Source: Sphaerimonospora thailandensis (lineage in GTDB: Bacteria; Actinomycetota; Actinomycetes; Streptosporangiales; Streptosporangiaceae). Taken from it: a DNA stretch of 64,000 nucleotides. Positions 24,185 to 34,798 of the stretch are shown in pieces. Position 1 is the stretch's first letter, and each line of letters opens with the position of its first letter. Location of the stretch: NCBI RefSeq assembly GCF_016863115.1, contig NZ_BOOG01000034.1:18792-82791 (forward strand), given 5' to 3'. The notes under the pieces are model-generated. The model saw only the letters and a program-made list of their open reading frames with translations, had not been told where the DNA came from and did no database searches. The position numbers were made by a program, and so were the translations under genes.

Positions 24185-24961
24185 ATGACACGAAAGATCG
24201 CTGTGAGCGGGACGGCATCGGGAATCGGAAAGGCGCTCGCCGGCCTGCTGCGCGCGCAGGGCGACGAGGTGATCGGCATCGACCTCAAGGACGCCGACGT
24301 GTGCGCCGACCTGTCCACGCCGGAGGGTCGCGCGCTGGCCGTGGAGTCCGTGCTGGGGATGTGCGGTGGCGTGCTCGACGGCGTCGTCGCCTGCGCCGGC
24401 GTCTCCACGTTCACCACGTTGACCGTGCGGGTGAACTACTTCGGCGTGACCGCGATGCTGGAGGGGCTGCGCCCGGCGCTCGCCGCCGCCCCGGCGCCGC
24501 GCGCCGCCGTGATCGGCTCCATCTCCGGCACCAAGCCGGCGGTCCCGGAGGTGGTGCGGGCCTGCCTCGACGGCCTGGAGGAGGAGGCGGTCGAGTCGGG
24601 TGAGCGGGCCGTCGAGCGCGGAGACGGGAGGATGCTGTACCCGTCGTCGAAGTCGGCCCTCGCGCAGTGGCTGCGCCGCGTCTGCGTCACGCCCGAGTGG
24701 GCCGGGTGCGGCATCCCGCTCAACGCGGTGGCCCCCGGGGTCGTGCTCACCCCGATGAGTGATCCCCTCTTCGCGGACGAGGAGATGCGCAAGGCCATGG
24801 ACGCCGCGGTGCCGATGCCGCTGAACGGGTACGCCGAGCCCGAGGTGGTCGCCGAGGCGCTGCGCTGGCTGATCAGCCCGGCCAACTCCCACATGTCCGG
24901 GCAGGTCGTCTACGTCGACGGCGGCGCCGAGGCCACCCTCCGCGGCCCGGACGTCTATTGA
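24185..24961 (+). CDS. 3-alpha-hydroxysteroid dehydrogenase-like SDR
   Basis: A 258-residue SDR resembling the 3-alpha-HSD/carbonyl reductase (HsdA) of Comamonas testosteroni. Shared features are SGTASGIGKAL at the cofactor site, IGIDLKDADVCADLSTPEGR, VNYFGVTAMLEGLRPAL, the YPSSKSAL active-site Tyr-Lys and a C-terminal MSGQVVYVDGG. The enzyme would interconvert 3-alpha-hydroxyl and 3-keto groups, the first step for bile acids or androsterone. A GCGGAG site lies close to the ATG. The pattern match is good, but substrate range needs biochemistry. Confidence 0.78.
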   Translation: MTRKIAVSGTASGIGKALAGLLRAQGDEVIGIDLKDADVCADLSTPEGRALAVESVLGMCGGVLDGVVACAGVSTFTTLTVRVNYFGVTAMLEGLRPALAAAPAPRAAVIGSISGTKPAVPEVVRACLDGLEEEAVESGERAVERGDGRMLYPSSKSALAQWLRRVCVTPEWAGCGIPLNAVAPGVVLTPMSDPLFADEEMRKAMDAAVPMPLNGYAEPEVVAEALRWLISPANSHMSGQVVYVDGGAEATLRGPDVY

Positions 24962-24987
24962 TCGGCACAGGGGCCGCTGATTGACAT

Positions 24988-25016
24988 GGGGTCCGCCTCG
25001 CCGGGAGGCGGACCCC
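24988..25016. terminator. Bidirectional terminator between convergent SDR genes
   Basis: GGGGTCCGCCT (24988-24998) pairs perfectly with AGGCGGACCCC (25006-25016) around a 7-base loop. Confidence 0.8.
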
Positions 25017-25021
25017 GGATG

Positions 25022-25990
25022 TCACTTCTGGCTGGCGGCGTTCTGGACGCCCGTGGTGTCGAGCTGGGCCACGCTGTAGGCCGCGTAGGTCTGGTACGGG
25101 CCGCGCCCGTTGAAGTACGGCGTGAGCACCTGGTCGAGCTCCTCGGCCGAGAAGACGCCGTCGGCGGCGGTGAACTTCCGCTCAACCGTCGGGGCGGCCA
25201 TGAGCGCCACCATGTCGCCGTACACGACGAACACCTGGCCGCTGATCTCCTCGGCGGCGGGGGAGGCCAGGTAGCTCACGAACGTCCCCACCCGTTCGGG
25301 GGCGAGGATGTCCAGGCCGTCGGCTGCATCGCCGTTCGTGTCGCCGTTCGTGTCGCCGTTCGTGTCGCCGCCGGCGAACACGTGGGCGGTCATGCCGGTG
25401 CGGGCCCGGGGGCAGATCGCGTTGGCCCGCACGCCGTACTTGGCCAGGCCCTGGGCCGTGGCGAGGGTCAGCGCCACGATGCCGGCCTTGGCGGCCGAGT
25501 AGTTCGGCTGGCCGGCCGAGCCGAACAGGAACGCCTCGGAGGAGGTGTTGACGACACGGCCGTAGACCGGGCCGCCGGCCGCCTTGCTCGCCGCGCGCCA
25601 GTGGACCGCCGCCGCCCGGGAGACCGCGGCGTGTCCCTTGAGATGGACGCGGATCACGTCGTCCCAGTCGGACTCGGTCAGGTTGAACAGCATCTTGTCG
25701 CGCAGCACGCCCGCGTTGTTCACCAGGATGTCCAGGCGCCCGAAGGCGTCCACCGCGGCGCCGACGAGGCGGTCGCCGATGGACCAGTCGCCCACGTCGC
25801 CGGTCACCGCGACGGCCTGCCGGCCGAGCGACCTGATCTCGGCCGCGACCTCCTCGGCGGCCGGGCCCATGTCGTTGACGACGACGTTCGCACCGCGCTC
25901 GGCCAGCGCCAGCGCCTCACTGCGGCCCAGGCCGGCGCCGGCCCCCGTCACGATGGCGGCCTTGCCCTCAAGGCTGATGTTCGAGCTCAT
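25022..25990 (-). CDS. Hsd4A-like SDR (3-hydroxyacyl-CoA dehydrogenase)
   Basis: A 321-residue SDR. The ATG at 25990 follows GGGAGCGG. TGAGAGLGRSEALALAERGANVVVNDMG is the cofactor site and NYSAAKAGI the active site. The C-terminal extension of about 70 residues (KFTAADGVFSAEELDQVL) matches the 17-beta-HSD4/MFE-2 type dehydrogenases such as mycobacterial Hsd4A, which oxidise side-chain 3-hydroxyacyl-CoA and the 17-beta-hydroxyl. It is divergent from the fadD19-like operon. A 12-bp repeat inside the gene encodes GDTN copies in a loop near residue 209. Confidence 0.85.
   Translation of the reverse strand: MSSNISLEGKAAIVTGAGAGLGRSEALALAERGANVVVNDMGPAAEEVAAEIRSLGRQAVAVTGDVGDWSIGDRLVGAAVDAFGRLDILVNNAGVLRDKMLFNLTESDWDDVIRVHLKGHAAVSRAAAVHWRAASKAAGGPVYGRVVNTSSEAFLFGSAGQPNYSAAKAGIVALTLATAQGLAKYGVRANAICPRARTGMTAHVFAGGDTNGDTNGDTNGDAADGLDILAPERVGTFVSYLASPAAEEISGQVFVVYGDMVALMAAPTVERKFTAADGVFSAEELDQVLTPYFNGRGPYQTYAAYSVAQLDTTGVQNAASQK
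25329..25364 (-). repeat. 12-bp x 3 in-frame repeat inside the SDR gene
   Basis: TCGCCGTTCGTG repeats three times and encodes NGDT units on the minus strand. It lengthens a surface loop without breaking the frame. Confidence 0.9.
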
Positions 25991-26025
25991 ATCCGCTCCC
26001 GTACTACGTATCCGAGGAGCCACAA

Positions 26026-26043
26026 ACTAGTACGAATTCTAGT
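26026..26043. promoter_or_regulatory. KstR-like inverted repeat, divergent promoter
   Basis: ACTAGTACGAATTCTAGT has ACTAG and CTAGT ends around an 8-base core. It lies 36 bases upstream of the Hsd4A-like gene and resembles sites at 1432, 26094 and 58558. Confidence 0.4.
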
Positions 26044-26058
26044 CATGACCAACCCTGA

Positions 26059-26074
26059 CACCGTTCAGTGAGAC
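26059..26074. promoter_or_regulatory. Putative IclR-type operator, site 7
   Basis: CACCGTTCAGTGAGAC matches the centre of the shared 16-bp pattern but is weaker at the ends. It lies between two KstR-like repeats in the divergent promoter. Confidence 0.35.
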
Positions 26075-26093
26075 CTGACCGTTGTGTGAAACG

Positions 26094-26108
26094 AGAATTG
26101 ATTCTAGT
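26094..26108. promoter_or_regulatory. KstR-like inverted repeat upstream of the fadD19-like gene
   Basis: AGAATTGATTCTAGT holds AGAAT-TG-ATTCT followed by AGT, nine bases before the fadD19-like start. Repressor binding here would block initiation. Confidence 0.42.
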
Positions 26109-26116
26109 CTCTCGCC

Positions 26117-28965
<2,849 letters not shown>

Positions 28966-28970
28966 CCCAC

Positions 28971-31217
28971 ATGACGATCGGACTGACCGATGAGCATCGC
29001 GACCTGCGCGACGCCGTACGGGCCTTCGCCGCCCGGCACGTGACGCAGGACGTGGTGCGCAAGGCCGTCGAGGCCGAGCGCGAGGAGCTGCCGGAGTTCT
29101 GGCCGCTCCTCGCCGAGCAGGGCCTGCTCGGCCTGCACCTTCCCGAGGAGGACGGCGGCGCGGGCTACGGCCTGCTCGAACTCGCCGTCGTGCTCGAGGA
29201 ACTGGGCCGCTCGCTCGTCCCCGGGCCGTTCCTGCCCACCGTGCTCGCCAGCGCCATACTGCACCGCGCCGTACTACACGGGGCCGAGCACCGGGAGCAC
29301 CTGGCCGGGCTGGCGGCCGGCACGCGGATCGGCGCGGTCGGGCTCCCGCCCGGCGGCGGTACGGCCTCCGCCGGGCTCGTGCTCACCCGCGGCGCGAACG
29401 GGCGGGCGACCGTCTCCGGTGTGTCCGGCCCGGTCCTGGGCGGCCAGGTCGCCGACCTGTTCGTGCTGCCGGCCACCGACGGGACCAGCACGGCGTGGGT
29501 GGTGCTGCCGCGGACCGCCGTGGAGATCGAGGACCTGCCCAGTCATGACCTGACCCGGCGGCTGTCGCGGGTGCGCAACGACGGCGCCGCGGCCGAGGTG
29601 CTGACCGGTCTGGGCGCCGACGACGTGCTCGACCTGGCCGCCGTGCTGTTCGCCGCCGAGGCGTCGGGCCTGGCCGACTGGGCCACGGCCACCGCCGCGG
29701 AGTACGCGAAGGTGCGCCACCAGTTCGGCCGCCCGATCGGCCAGTTCCAGGGGGTCAAGCACCGCTGTGCCCGCATGCTGACCCGGGCCGAGCAGGCCCG
29801 GGTATGCGCCTGGGACGCGGCGCGGGCGGCCGGAGGTGATCGCGGCGAGGCCTCGCTGGCGGCGGCCGTCGCCGGAGCGACCAGCGTCGAGGCGGCCTTC
29901 ACCACCGCCAAGGACTGCGTCCAGACGCTCGGCGGCATCGGCTTCACCTGGGAGCATGACGCGGGTCACTACCTGCGACGTGCGCAGACCCTGCGCATCC
30001 TGCTCGGCTCCACCTCCTGGTGGCGGCGACGGGTCGCCCGCCTCACACTGGACGGTGTGCGCCGCGAGCTCGGCGTCGAGCTGCCGCCCGAGGCCGAGCG
30101 GATCCGGTCGGAGATCCGCGCCGAGCTGAGCCCCGCGGGCGACCTCGAGGGCAGAGACCGGCTCACCTACCTGGCCGAGCACGGCTACACCGGTCCGCAC
30201 CTGCCCGCGCCGTGGGGCAAGGGAGCCGACGCCGTCACCCAGCTGGTGATCGCCGAGGAGATGCGCGCGGCCGGGCTGCGCGCCGTCGACATGGTGATCG
30301 GCAACTGGGTGGTGCCCACCCTGATCGCGCACGGCAGCGCCGAGCAGCGGCAGCGGTTCCTGCCGCCGTCCCTGCGCGGCGACATCATCTGGTGCCAGCT
30401 GTTCAGCGAGCCGGGCGCCGGCTCCGACCTGGCCGGACTGAGTACCCGGGCGGAAAAGGTCGACGGCGGCTGGAAGGTCACCGGCCAGAAGGTCTGGACC
30501 TCGATGGCCCGAGAGGCGCACTGGGGCATCCTGCTGGCCCGCACCGATCCCGAGGCGCCCAAGCACAAGGGCCTGTCGTACTTCCTGCTCGACATGACCA
30601 GCCCCGGCATCGACATCCGGCCGCTGCGCGAGCTGACCGGTGAGGCGCTGTTCAACGAGGTGTTCCTCGACGAGGTGTTCGTCCCCGACGAGATGCTCGT
30701 CGCCGGGCCGGGCGACGGCTGGAAGCTCGCCCGCACCACCCTGGCCAACGAGCGGGTCTCGCTGTCACACGACTCCGCCCTCGGCAGCGGCGGCGAGGCG
30801 CTGCTCGACATCGCGGCCGCCGCGCCGCAGACGATGGACGACGAGCGGCTGACGCGCCTTGGGGCGATCCTCTGCGACGCCCAGTCCGGTGGACTGTTCG
30901 GGCTGCGGACCACGCTGCGGTCGCTGACCGGGCAGCAGCCGGGGGCCGAGTCCAGCGTGGCCAAGTTGATCGGCGTCGAGCACCTCCAGGAGATCTGGGA
31001 GACCGCGATGGACTGGATCGGCCCCGAGGCGCTGACCGGCGGCCACGGCGGTCGTGGTGACCGCGGCGAGCACCGCCGGGACGCCACCTGGATGTTCCTC
31101 AACTCACGGTGCATGTCGATCGCCGGCGGCACCACCGACGTGCAGCTCAACATCATCGGCGAGCGTCTGCTCGGCCTGCCCCGCGACCCCGAGCCGACCG
31201 GCGGAAAGGCGGGCTGA
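28971..31217 (+). CDS. Fused two-domain acyl-CoA dehydrogenase (FadE34-like)
   Basis: A 748-residue protein containing two complete acyl-CoA dehydrogenase domains in tandem. Domain 1 (about residues 1-360) ends with KDCVQTLGGIGFTWEHDAGHYLRRA. Domain 2 (about 375-740) contains LFSEPGAGSDLAGLST, and its C-terminus SIAGGTTDVQLNIIGERLLGLPR is typical. Most steroid acyl-CoA dehydrogenases are alpha2beta2 heterotetramers; this fusion joins both subunits in one chain, like mycobacterial FadE34/ChsE3 (about 710 residues), which acts on the 24-oyl-CoA side chain. It follows the thiolase stop by 5 bases. Confidence 0.85.
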   Translation: MTIGLTDEHRDLRDAVRAFAARHVTQDVVRKAVEAEREELPEFWPLLAEQGLLGLHLPEEDGGAGYGLLELAVVLEELGRSLVPGPFLPTVLASAILHRAVLHGAEHREHLAGLAAGTRIGAVGLPPGGGTASAGLVLTRGANGRATVSGVSGPVLGGQVADLFVLPATDGTSTAWVVLPRTAVEIEDLPSHDLTRRLSRVRNDGAAAEVLTGLGADDVLDLAAVLFAAEASGLADWATATAAEYAKVRHQFGRPIGQFQGVKHRCARMLTRAEQARVCAWDAARAAGGDRGEASLAAAVAGATSVEAAFTTAKDCVQTLGGIGFTWEHDAGHYLRRAQTLRILLGSTSWWRRRVARLTLDGVRRELGVELPPEAERIRSEIRAELSPAGDLEGRDRLTYLAEHGYTGPHLPAPWGKGADAVTQLVIAEEMRAAGLRAVDMVIGNWVVPTLIAHGSAEQRQRFLPPSLRGDIIWCQLFSEPGAGSDLAGLSTRAEKVDGGWKVTGQKVWTSMAREAHWGILLARTDPEAPKHKGLSYFLLDMTSPGIDIRPLRELTGEALFNEVFLDEVFVPDEMLVAGPGDGWKLARTTLANERVSLSHDSALGSGGEALLDIAAAAPQTMDDERLTRLGAILCDAQSGGLFGLRTTLRSLTGQQPGAESSVAKLIGVEHLQEIWETAMDWIGPEALTGGHGGRGDRGEHRRDATWMFLNSRCMSIAGGTTDVQLNIIGERLLGLPRDPEPTGGKAG

Positions 31218-31218
31218 C

Positions 31219-32091
31219 ATGCCGATCGACCTCGACAGGGCACTCGGCGCGCCGCCGGCGACCCGCGAGATCGCCTGGACCAGCCGGGACGTGCTGCTCT
31301 ACCACCTGAGCCTGGGCGCCGGGGCCGACGCGGCCACCGACCCCGAGCTCGGCTACACCTACGAGCGCGGCCTGCGCGTGCTGCCCACCTTCGCCATGGT
31401 CGCCGGGCAGGGCATCTCCTCCGGCGACCGGCCGCCCACCGCGATGAACATGCCCGGCATCGACATCGACCTGCGCAGGATCCTGCACGCGGGGCAGGGG
31501 CTGACCGTGCACCGGCCGCTGCCCGCCTCGGGCGCCGCCACGGTCGCGTCGCGGGTCGCCCACGTCTGGGACAAGGGCAAGGCCGCGATGATCGTGCTGG
31601 AGCAGTCCGCCACGGACGGCGAGGGCGGCCTCCTGTGGACCACGAACATGCGGATCTGGGCCCGGGGCGAGGGCGGCTTCGGCGGCGAGCCGGGCCCGGA
31701 GGACCGGTGGGCGGCCCCCGATCGTGAGCCCGACGTCACGCTCGAATCGCCGACCGTCCCCGGGCAGGCGTTGCTGTACCGGCTCAACGGCGACCTCAAC
31801 CCGCTGCACGCCGACCCCGAGTTCGCCGGGGCGGCCGGTTTCGACCGGCCGATCCTGCACGGCCTGGCGTCGTACGGCATCGTCGCCAAAGCCGTCGTGG
31901 ACGGCGTTCTCGGGGGCGACGTGACCCGGCTGCGGGGGCTGTCGGTACGCTTCGCGGGGCCGCTGTTCCCCGGTGAGACCATCCGGACGAGGGTGTGGCG
32001 GGAGGACGGTGGCCTGATGTTCCAGTCCACCTGCCCGGAGCGTGACGACGCTCCGGTGCTCACGCACGCGACCGCGGAGGTTTCGACATGA
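31219..32091 (+). CDS. MaoC-like enoyl-CoA hydratase (Hsd4B-like)
   Basis: A double-hotdog hydratase of 290 residues. The C-terminal half holds the hydratase 2 motif LLYRLNGDLNPLHADPEFA with the catalytic Asp and His, followed by FDRPILHGLASYG. It would hydrate 2-enoyl-CoA steroid side-chain intermediates, with the Hsd4A-like SDR at 25022-25990 performing the next oxidation. The start ATG at 31219 is one base after the fadE34-like stop. Length and layout match mycobacterial Hsd4B (about 286 residues). Confidence 0.88.
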   Translation: MPIDLDRALGAPPATREIAWTSRDVLLYHLSLGAGADAATDPELGYTYERGLRVLPTFAMVAGQGISSGDRPPTAMNMPGIDIDLRRILHAGQGLTVHRPLPASGAATVASRVAHVWDKGKAAMIVLEQSATDGEGGLLWTTNMRIWARGEGGFGGEPGPEDRWAAPDREPDVTLESPTVPGQALLYRLNGDLNPLHADPEFAGAAGFDRPILHGLASYGIVAKAVVDGVLGGDVTRLRGLSVRFAGPLFPGETIRTRVWREDGGLMFQSTCPERDDAPVLTHATAEVST

Positions 32092-32735
32092 CGGGGTCCG
32101 ACGTCCCGGCCGAGGGAACCGAGCGGGGGCCGGAGCTGACGGCCACCCCGAGGAACAAGGGCGTGGACGCGGCGGTCGCCGCGGCCCGCCGGGTGGTCGC
32201 CTCGCTGCTGCACGCCGGCGACGGATCCGCCGCCGAGATGGAGAAGATCGCGGACCAGCTCAACGCGATCGCCGACCACCTCGACGAACACGCCCCCGCA
32301 GTCGAGGAGCGGTTGGTGGACATGTGGCGCGGCGAGGGCGTCACCCGCCACGACCCGGTGACCGGGCCGGAGAACGCCATCGCGCCGCCGCTCCAGTTGC
32401 ACGGCAAGGAGGACGGCTCCATCGGGGGCGTCGTCGTCCTCGGCCTGCCGTACCAGGGGCCGCCCGGGTTCGTGCACGGCGGCGTCTCGGCACTGCTGCT
32501 CGACCACACGCTCGGCGTGGCCAACCACTGGGCGGGCACCTCCGGCGTGACGGGCACGCTGACGCTGCGCTACCACCGGCCCACCCCGCTGTTCGAGCCG
32601 CTGACCGTGACCGGGCGCCAGGTCTCGGTCGACGGCCGGAAGATCAACACCGTCGGGTCGATCACGGCCGGCGGGAAGCTCTGCGTGAGCGCCGACGGCC
32701 TGTTCATCGTCAAAGACCTCCCCCGCCCCCGCTGA
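32088..32735 (+). CDS. PaaI-type hotdog thioesterase
   Basis: A 215-residue protein. The hotdog core begins near residue 100 with LQLHGKEDGSIGGVVVLGLPYQGPPGFVHGGVSALLLDHTLG, which carries the HGG..D pattern of PaaI/YbgC-type thioesterases. A helical N-terminal region of about 80 residues precedes it. It overlaps the MaoC gene by 4 bases and ends the side-chain operon. It may hydrolyse dead-end acyl-CoA esters. A 14-base duplication follows its stop. Confidence 0.85.
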   Translation: MTGSDVPAEGTERGPELTATPRNKGVDAAVAAARRVVASLLHAGDGSAAEMEKIADQLNAIADHLDEHAPAVEERLVDMWRGEGVTRHDPVTGPENAIAPPLQLHGKEDGSIGGVVVLGLPYQGPPGFVHGGVSALLLDHTLGVANHWAGTSGVTGTLTLRYHRPTPLFEPLTVTGRQVSVDGRKINTVGSITAGGKLCVSADGLFIVKDLPRPR

Positions 32736-32785
32736 CTCACAGCCAGGGACTCACAGCCAGGGGACCCGGCCCCCGGGCCCCCTGG

Positions 32786-32808
32786 CCTCGGCGGTCCTCA
32801 GGCCGAGG
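32786..32808. terminator. Hairpin between convergent thioesterase and GNAT genes
   Basis: CCTCGGC (32786-32792) pairs with GCCGAGG (32802-32808) around a 9-base loop in the 85-base convergent gap. The gap also holds the direct repeat GACTCACAGCCAGG twice just after the thioesterase stop. Confidence 0.45.
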
Positions 32809-32820
32809 TCATGATCAGTG

Positions 32821-33324
32821 TCATGTCCTCGCAGGACTGTCGAACGAGATCCAGCTATCAGGCGGCAGCTCCGGATGGCCTGGTACGGCTCGGCGTTCCT
32901 CGGTCCAATCGTCACCGGCGACCTCGGCGGCGACACGGCGCCAGAAACGCACCGCGGTCACGTTGCGGTCCTGGAATGCGACCTCCCACGGCCCCGGATG
33001 CCGGGCGAGAACCTCCCGGACGGCACGCAGCCCGGTGCCCCTTCTCCGAGCCCCGCGCACCACGAAGAAACTGTTGAGCACGCGGGTCGTCCCGGCCAGG
33101 CCGCGGACGAAAGCGAAGCCGACGGGACGCTCACCGCTGGTCAACAGGTACGGCGCCCAGTCGGCGTCACCGAATGCCAGGTGAAGCCGATCTCTCCGGA
33201 ACGTTCCGTTCGAGTTGGGCAGGACGCCGTGGAACTCCGACATGTCGTGACGGAACATCAGCCAAAGACGCTCGATCACCGGGCGATCGGTAGGTTTCGC
33301 GAGGCATACACCCACGTCTGACAC
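32821..33324 (-). CDS. GNAT family N-acetyltransferase
   Basis: A 167-residue acetyltransferase. It has the N-terminal strand and helix (AKPTDRPVIERLWLMFRHDMSEF), PVGFAFVRG as the central strand, and a motif-A-like region NSFFVVRGARRRGTGLRAVREVLAR that would bind acetyl-CoA pyrophosphate. The C-terminal NVTAVRFWRRV is also typical. Substrate unknown. It is transcribed toward the thioesterase gene and is not part of the steroid operons. Confidence 0.85.
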   Translation of the reverse strand: MSDVGVCLAKPTDRPVIERLWLMFRHDMSEFHGVLPNSNGTFRRDRLHLAFGDADWAPYLLTSGERPVGFAFVRGLAGTTRVLNSFFVVRGARRRGTGLRAVREVLARHPGPWEVAFQDRNVTAVRFWRRVAAEVAGDDWTEERRAVPGHPELPPDSWISFDSPART

Positions 33325-33443
33325 GTGAATCTCCTTTGCTGCAAGGTGCGGAATTTCGACGCCGCGTGGTCCCGGTCACCGATCCGGAGGGAAGCCTTCT
33401 GGGGTTTGCCCACCATCCTCGGACCTGATCGAATCCAGGCACG

Positions 33444-33485
33444 AAAAAAGCCTCCCCGGCGGAGTGCATCCGCACCGAGAAGGCT
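33444..33485 (-). terminator. Rho-independent terminator, minus strand, without an upstream gene
   Basis: On the minus strand a stem of AGCC...GGCT with an 11-15-bp G/C arm (33449-33464 with 33470-33485) is followed by six T residues (33444-33449). No minus-strand gene is visible before it; the nearest genes there read plus. It may belong to a lost gene or an antisense transcript. Confidence 0.6.
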
Positions 33486-33694
33486 CAGAACCTGGTGAGC
33501 ATCATATCAGGCTGGGTGCCGGGAAGATCCCGATGGCAGGAGTGTCGCCCCGAGATGTCGCTCGCGCCCGCGGAGCCTTGAGGCGGGGACTGTCTGCGAG
33601 GCCGGTACGAACCGGAATACGATCTGTCAAGACGGGGTTCGTGGCGTCTGAAAACAGATGCCCGGCGACACCTTGGACAGAGTAGGAGGCGAGC

Positions 33695-33982
33695 GTGTCC
33701 GTATGGTCGGTGCAGCAGGCCGAGCGACGCTTCAGTGCGTTGCTGGAACGTGCTCGCGCTGAGGGACCGCAGATCATCACCCAGCACGACCGGGAGGTCG
33801 CCGTGGTGGTCGACATCGCGGAGTATCGCCGTCTGAAGCCGGGACACCTCGATTTCAAGGAGTTCCTATGTTCCGGTCCTGACTTGAGTGAGTTGGACAT
33901 CCGACGATCGCGTGAGCGTGCCCGGCTCGTCGAGCCCGATGCCGAGGCGGGTATGGACGAGAAGGCCATTGATGTGTCATGA
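33695..33982 (+). CDS. Phd/YefM-type antitoxin, apparently orphan
   Basis: A 95-residue protein. The N-terminal MSVWSVQQAERRFSALLERARAEGPQIITQHDREVAVVV is the DNA-binding Phd/YefM fold, and the rest is a toxin-neutralising tail. Normally a VapC- or RelE-type toxin would follow, but the next frame is the C-terminal half of an unrelated ATPase. The deletion junction lies within about 20 bases of the antitoxin stop. GAGGCGAGC before the GTG start serves as ribosome site. Confidence 0.82.
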   Translation: MSVWSVQQAERRFSALLERARAEGPQIITQHDREVAVVVDIAEYRRLKPGHLDFKEFLCSGPDLSELDIRRSRERARLVEPDAEAGMDEKAIDVS

Positions 33983-33989
33983 GCGATAA

Positions 33990-34673
33990 GCCCGAGCGCC
34001 ACGGTTCTATGATCTGGATCCCTCGGTGCTGCGCGCGATTGATCAGGATCCACGTCCAAAGGACGCTCTCGGGCCCGCGGGGGAGTATCTAGGGCATGTG
34101 CTGGGCGCGCTGCAGAACGAGTACCCGATGGTGAAGGAGACCTTGGACTCCGCGCTGGCTGCGCTCATCGAGAACGCCGTCGGGATCGACCGGAAGCTGG
34201 AGGGGCGCTACTCCACCGTTCAAGGGCGCTTCATCACTGCCGGAGAACGATTCCTCGACCCCGTGATCACGGTCTTCGAACGTGAATCCCTGTCCGAGGG
34301 GACCTTGCGGGCGGCGGGTGTCCTCGCCGCGCTTCTCCAACCCAGAGCGCTCTCCGGAGAGATCCCGCTGGTCGCCGTCGAGGAGCCGGAGAAAGCGCTC
34401 TATCCGTCTACGCTGGGCGGCCTCTACGGGACGTTCATTGCCGCCTCGCACCGAACCCAGGTGATCGTCACCAGCCAGAGCTCGGACCTGCTTGACAACG
34501 AGAGCGCGGATCTGTCGCACCTTCTCGTGGCGGCCAACTCTGACGGCGTCAGCAGGGTGGGCCCAGTGAACGCGTCAGTTCGTTCGCTCGTGGCCGACAA
34601 GGTCATGACCATCGCGGAGCTTCACCGCAGCGGACTCATGACACCATCCGCCCACACCGGAGAGAGGCCGTGA
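33990..34673 (+). pseudogene. AAA ATPase, N-terminal half missing
   Basis: An open frame that starts right after a stop at 33987 and reads RFYDLDPSVLRAIDQD, then about 215 further residues. Present are the signature-like SEGTLRAAGVLAALLQP, Walker B LVAVEEPEKALYP and the switch region QVIVTSQSSDLLD of OLD/AAA_21-type ATPases. The Walker A half is absent. A GTG at 34026 could start a 215-residue product, but it could not bind ATP normally. Such ATPases pair with DUF4276 or nuclease partners in defence modules, and a DUF4276-like tail follows directly. Confidence 0.7.
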
Positions 34674-34683
34674 CGCCGCCCAC

Positions 34684-34776
34684 CATCATGACGATCTGGA
34701 GATGTCCCGCGCGAACTCGCCTTCCTTCGCCAAGTTCTGCCGTGACGTCGAATATCTGATCACCGGCGAGAAGTAG
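34684..34776 (+). pseudogene. DUF4276-like C-terminal fragment
   Basis: A frame ending in LEMSRANSPSFAKFCRDVEYL and a stop at 34774-34776 resembles the C-terminus of DUF4276 proteins, which often sit downstream of AAA ATPases. A GTG at 34670 overlaps the ATPase stop but is in another frame, so most of the gene has been deleted. Together with the truncated ATPase this looks like a decayed two-gene defence module. Confidence 0.45.
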
Positions 34777-34798
34777 GCCCCTCCCCGGGCTTACCTGG

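Noticed and set aside
33361..33400. A partial match (TCCCGGTCACCGATCC) to the putative IclR-type operator near the GNAT gene
   Set aside because: The right half is not conserved and the gene has no steroid link, so it was left out of the site list.
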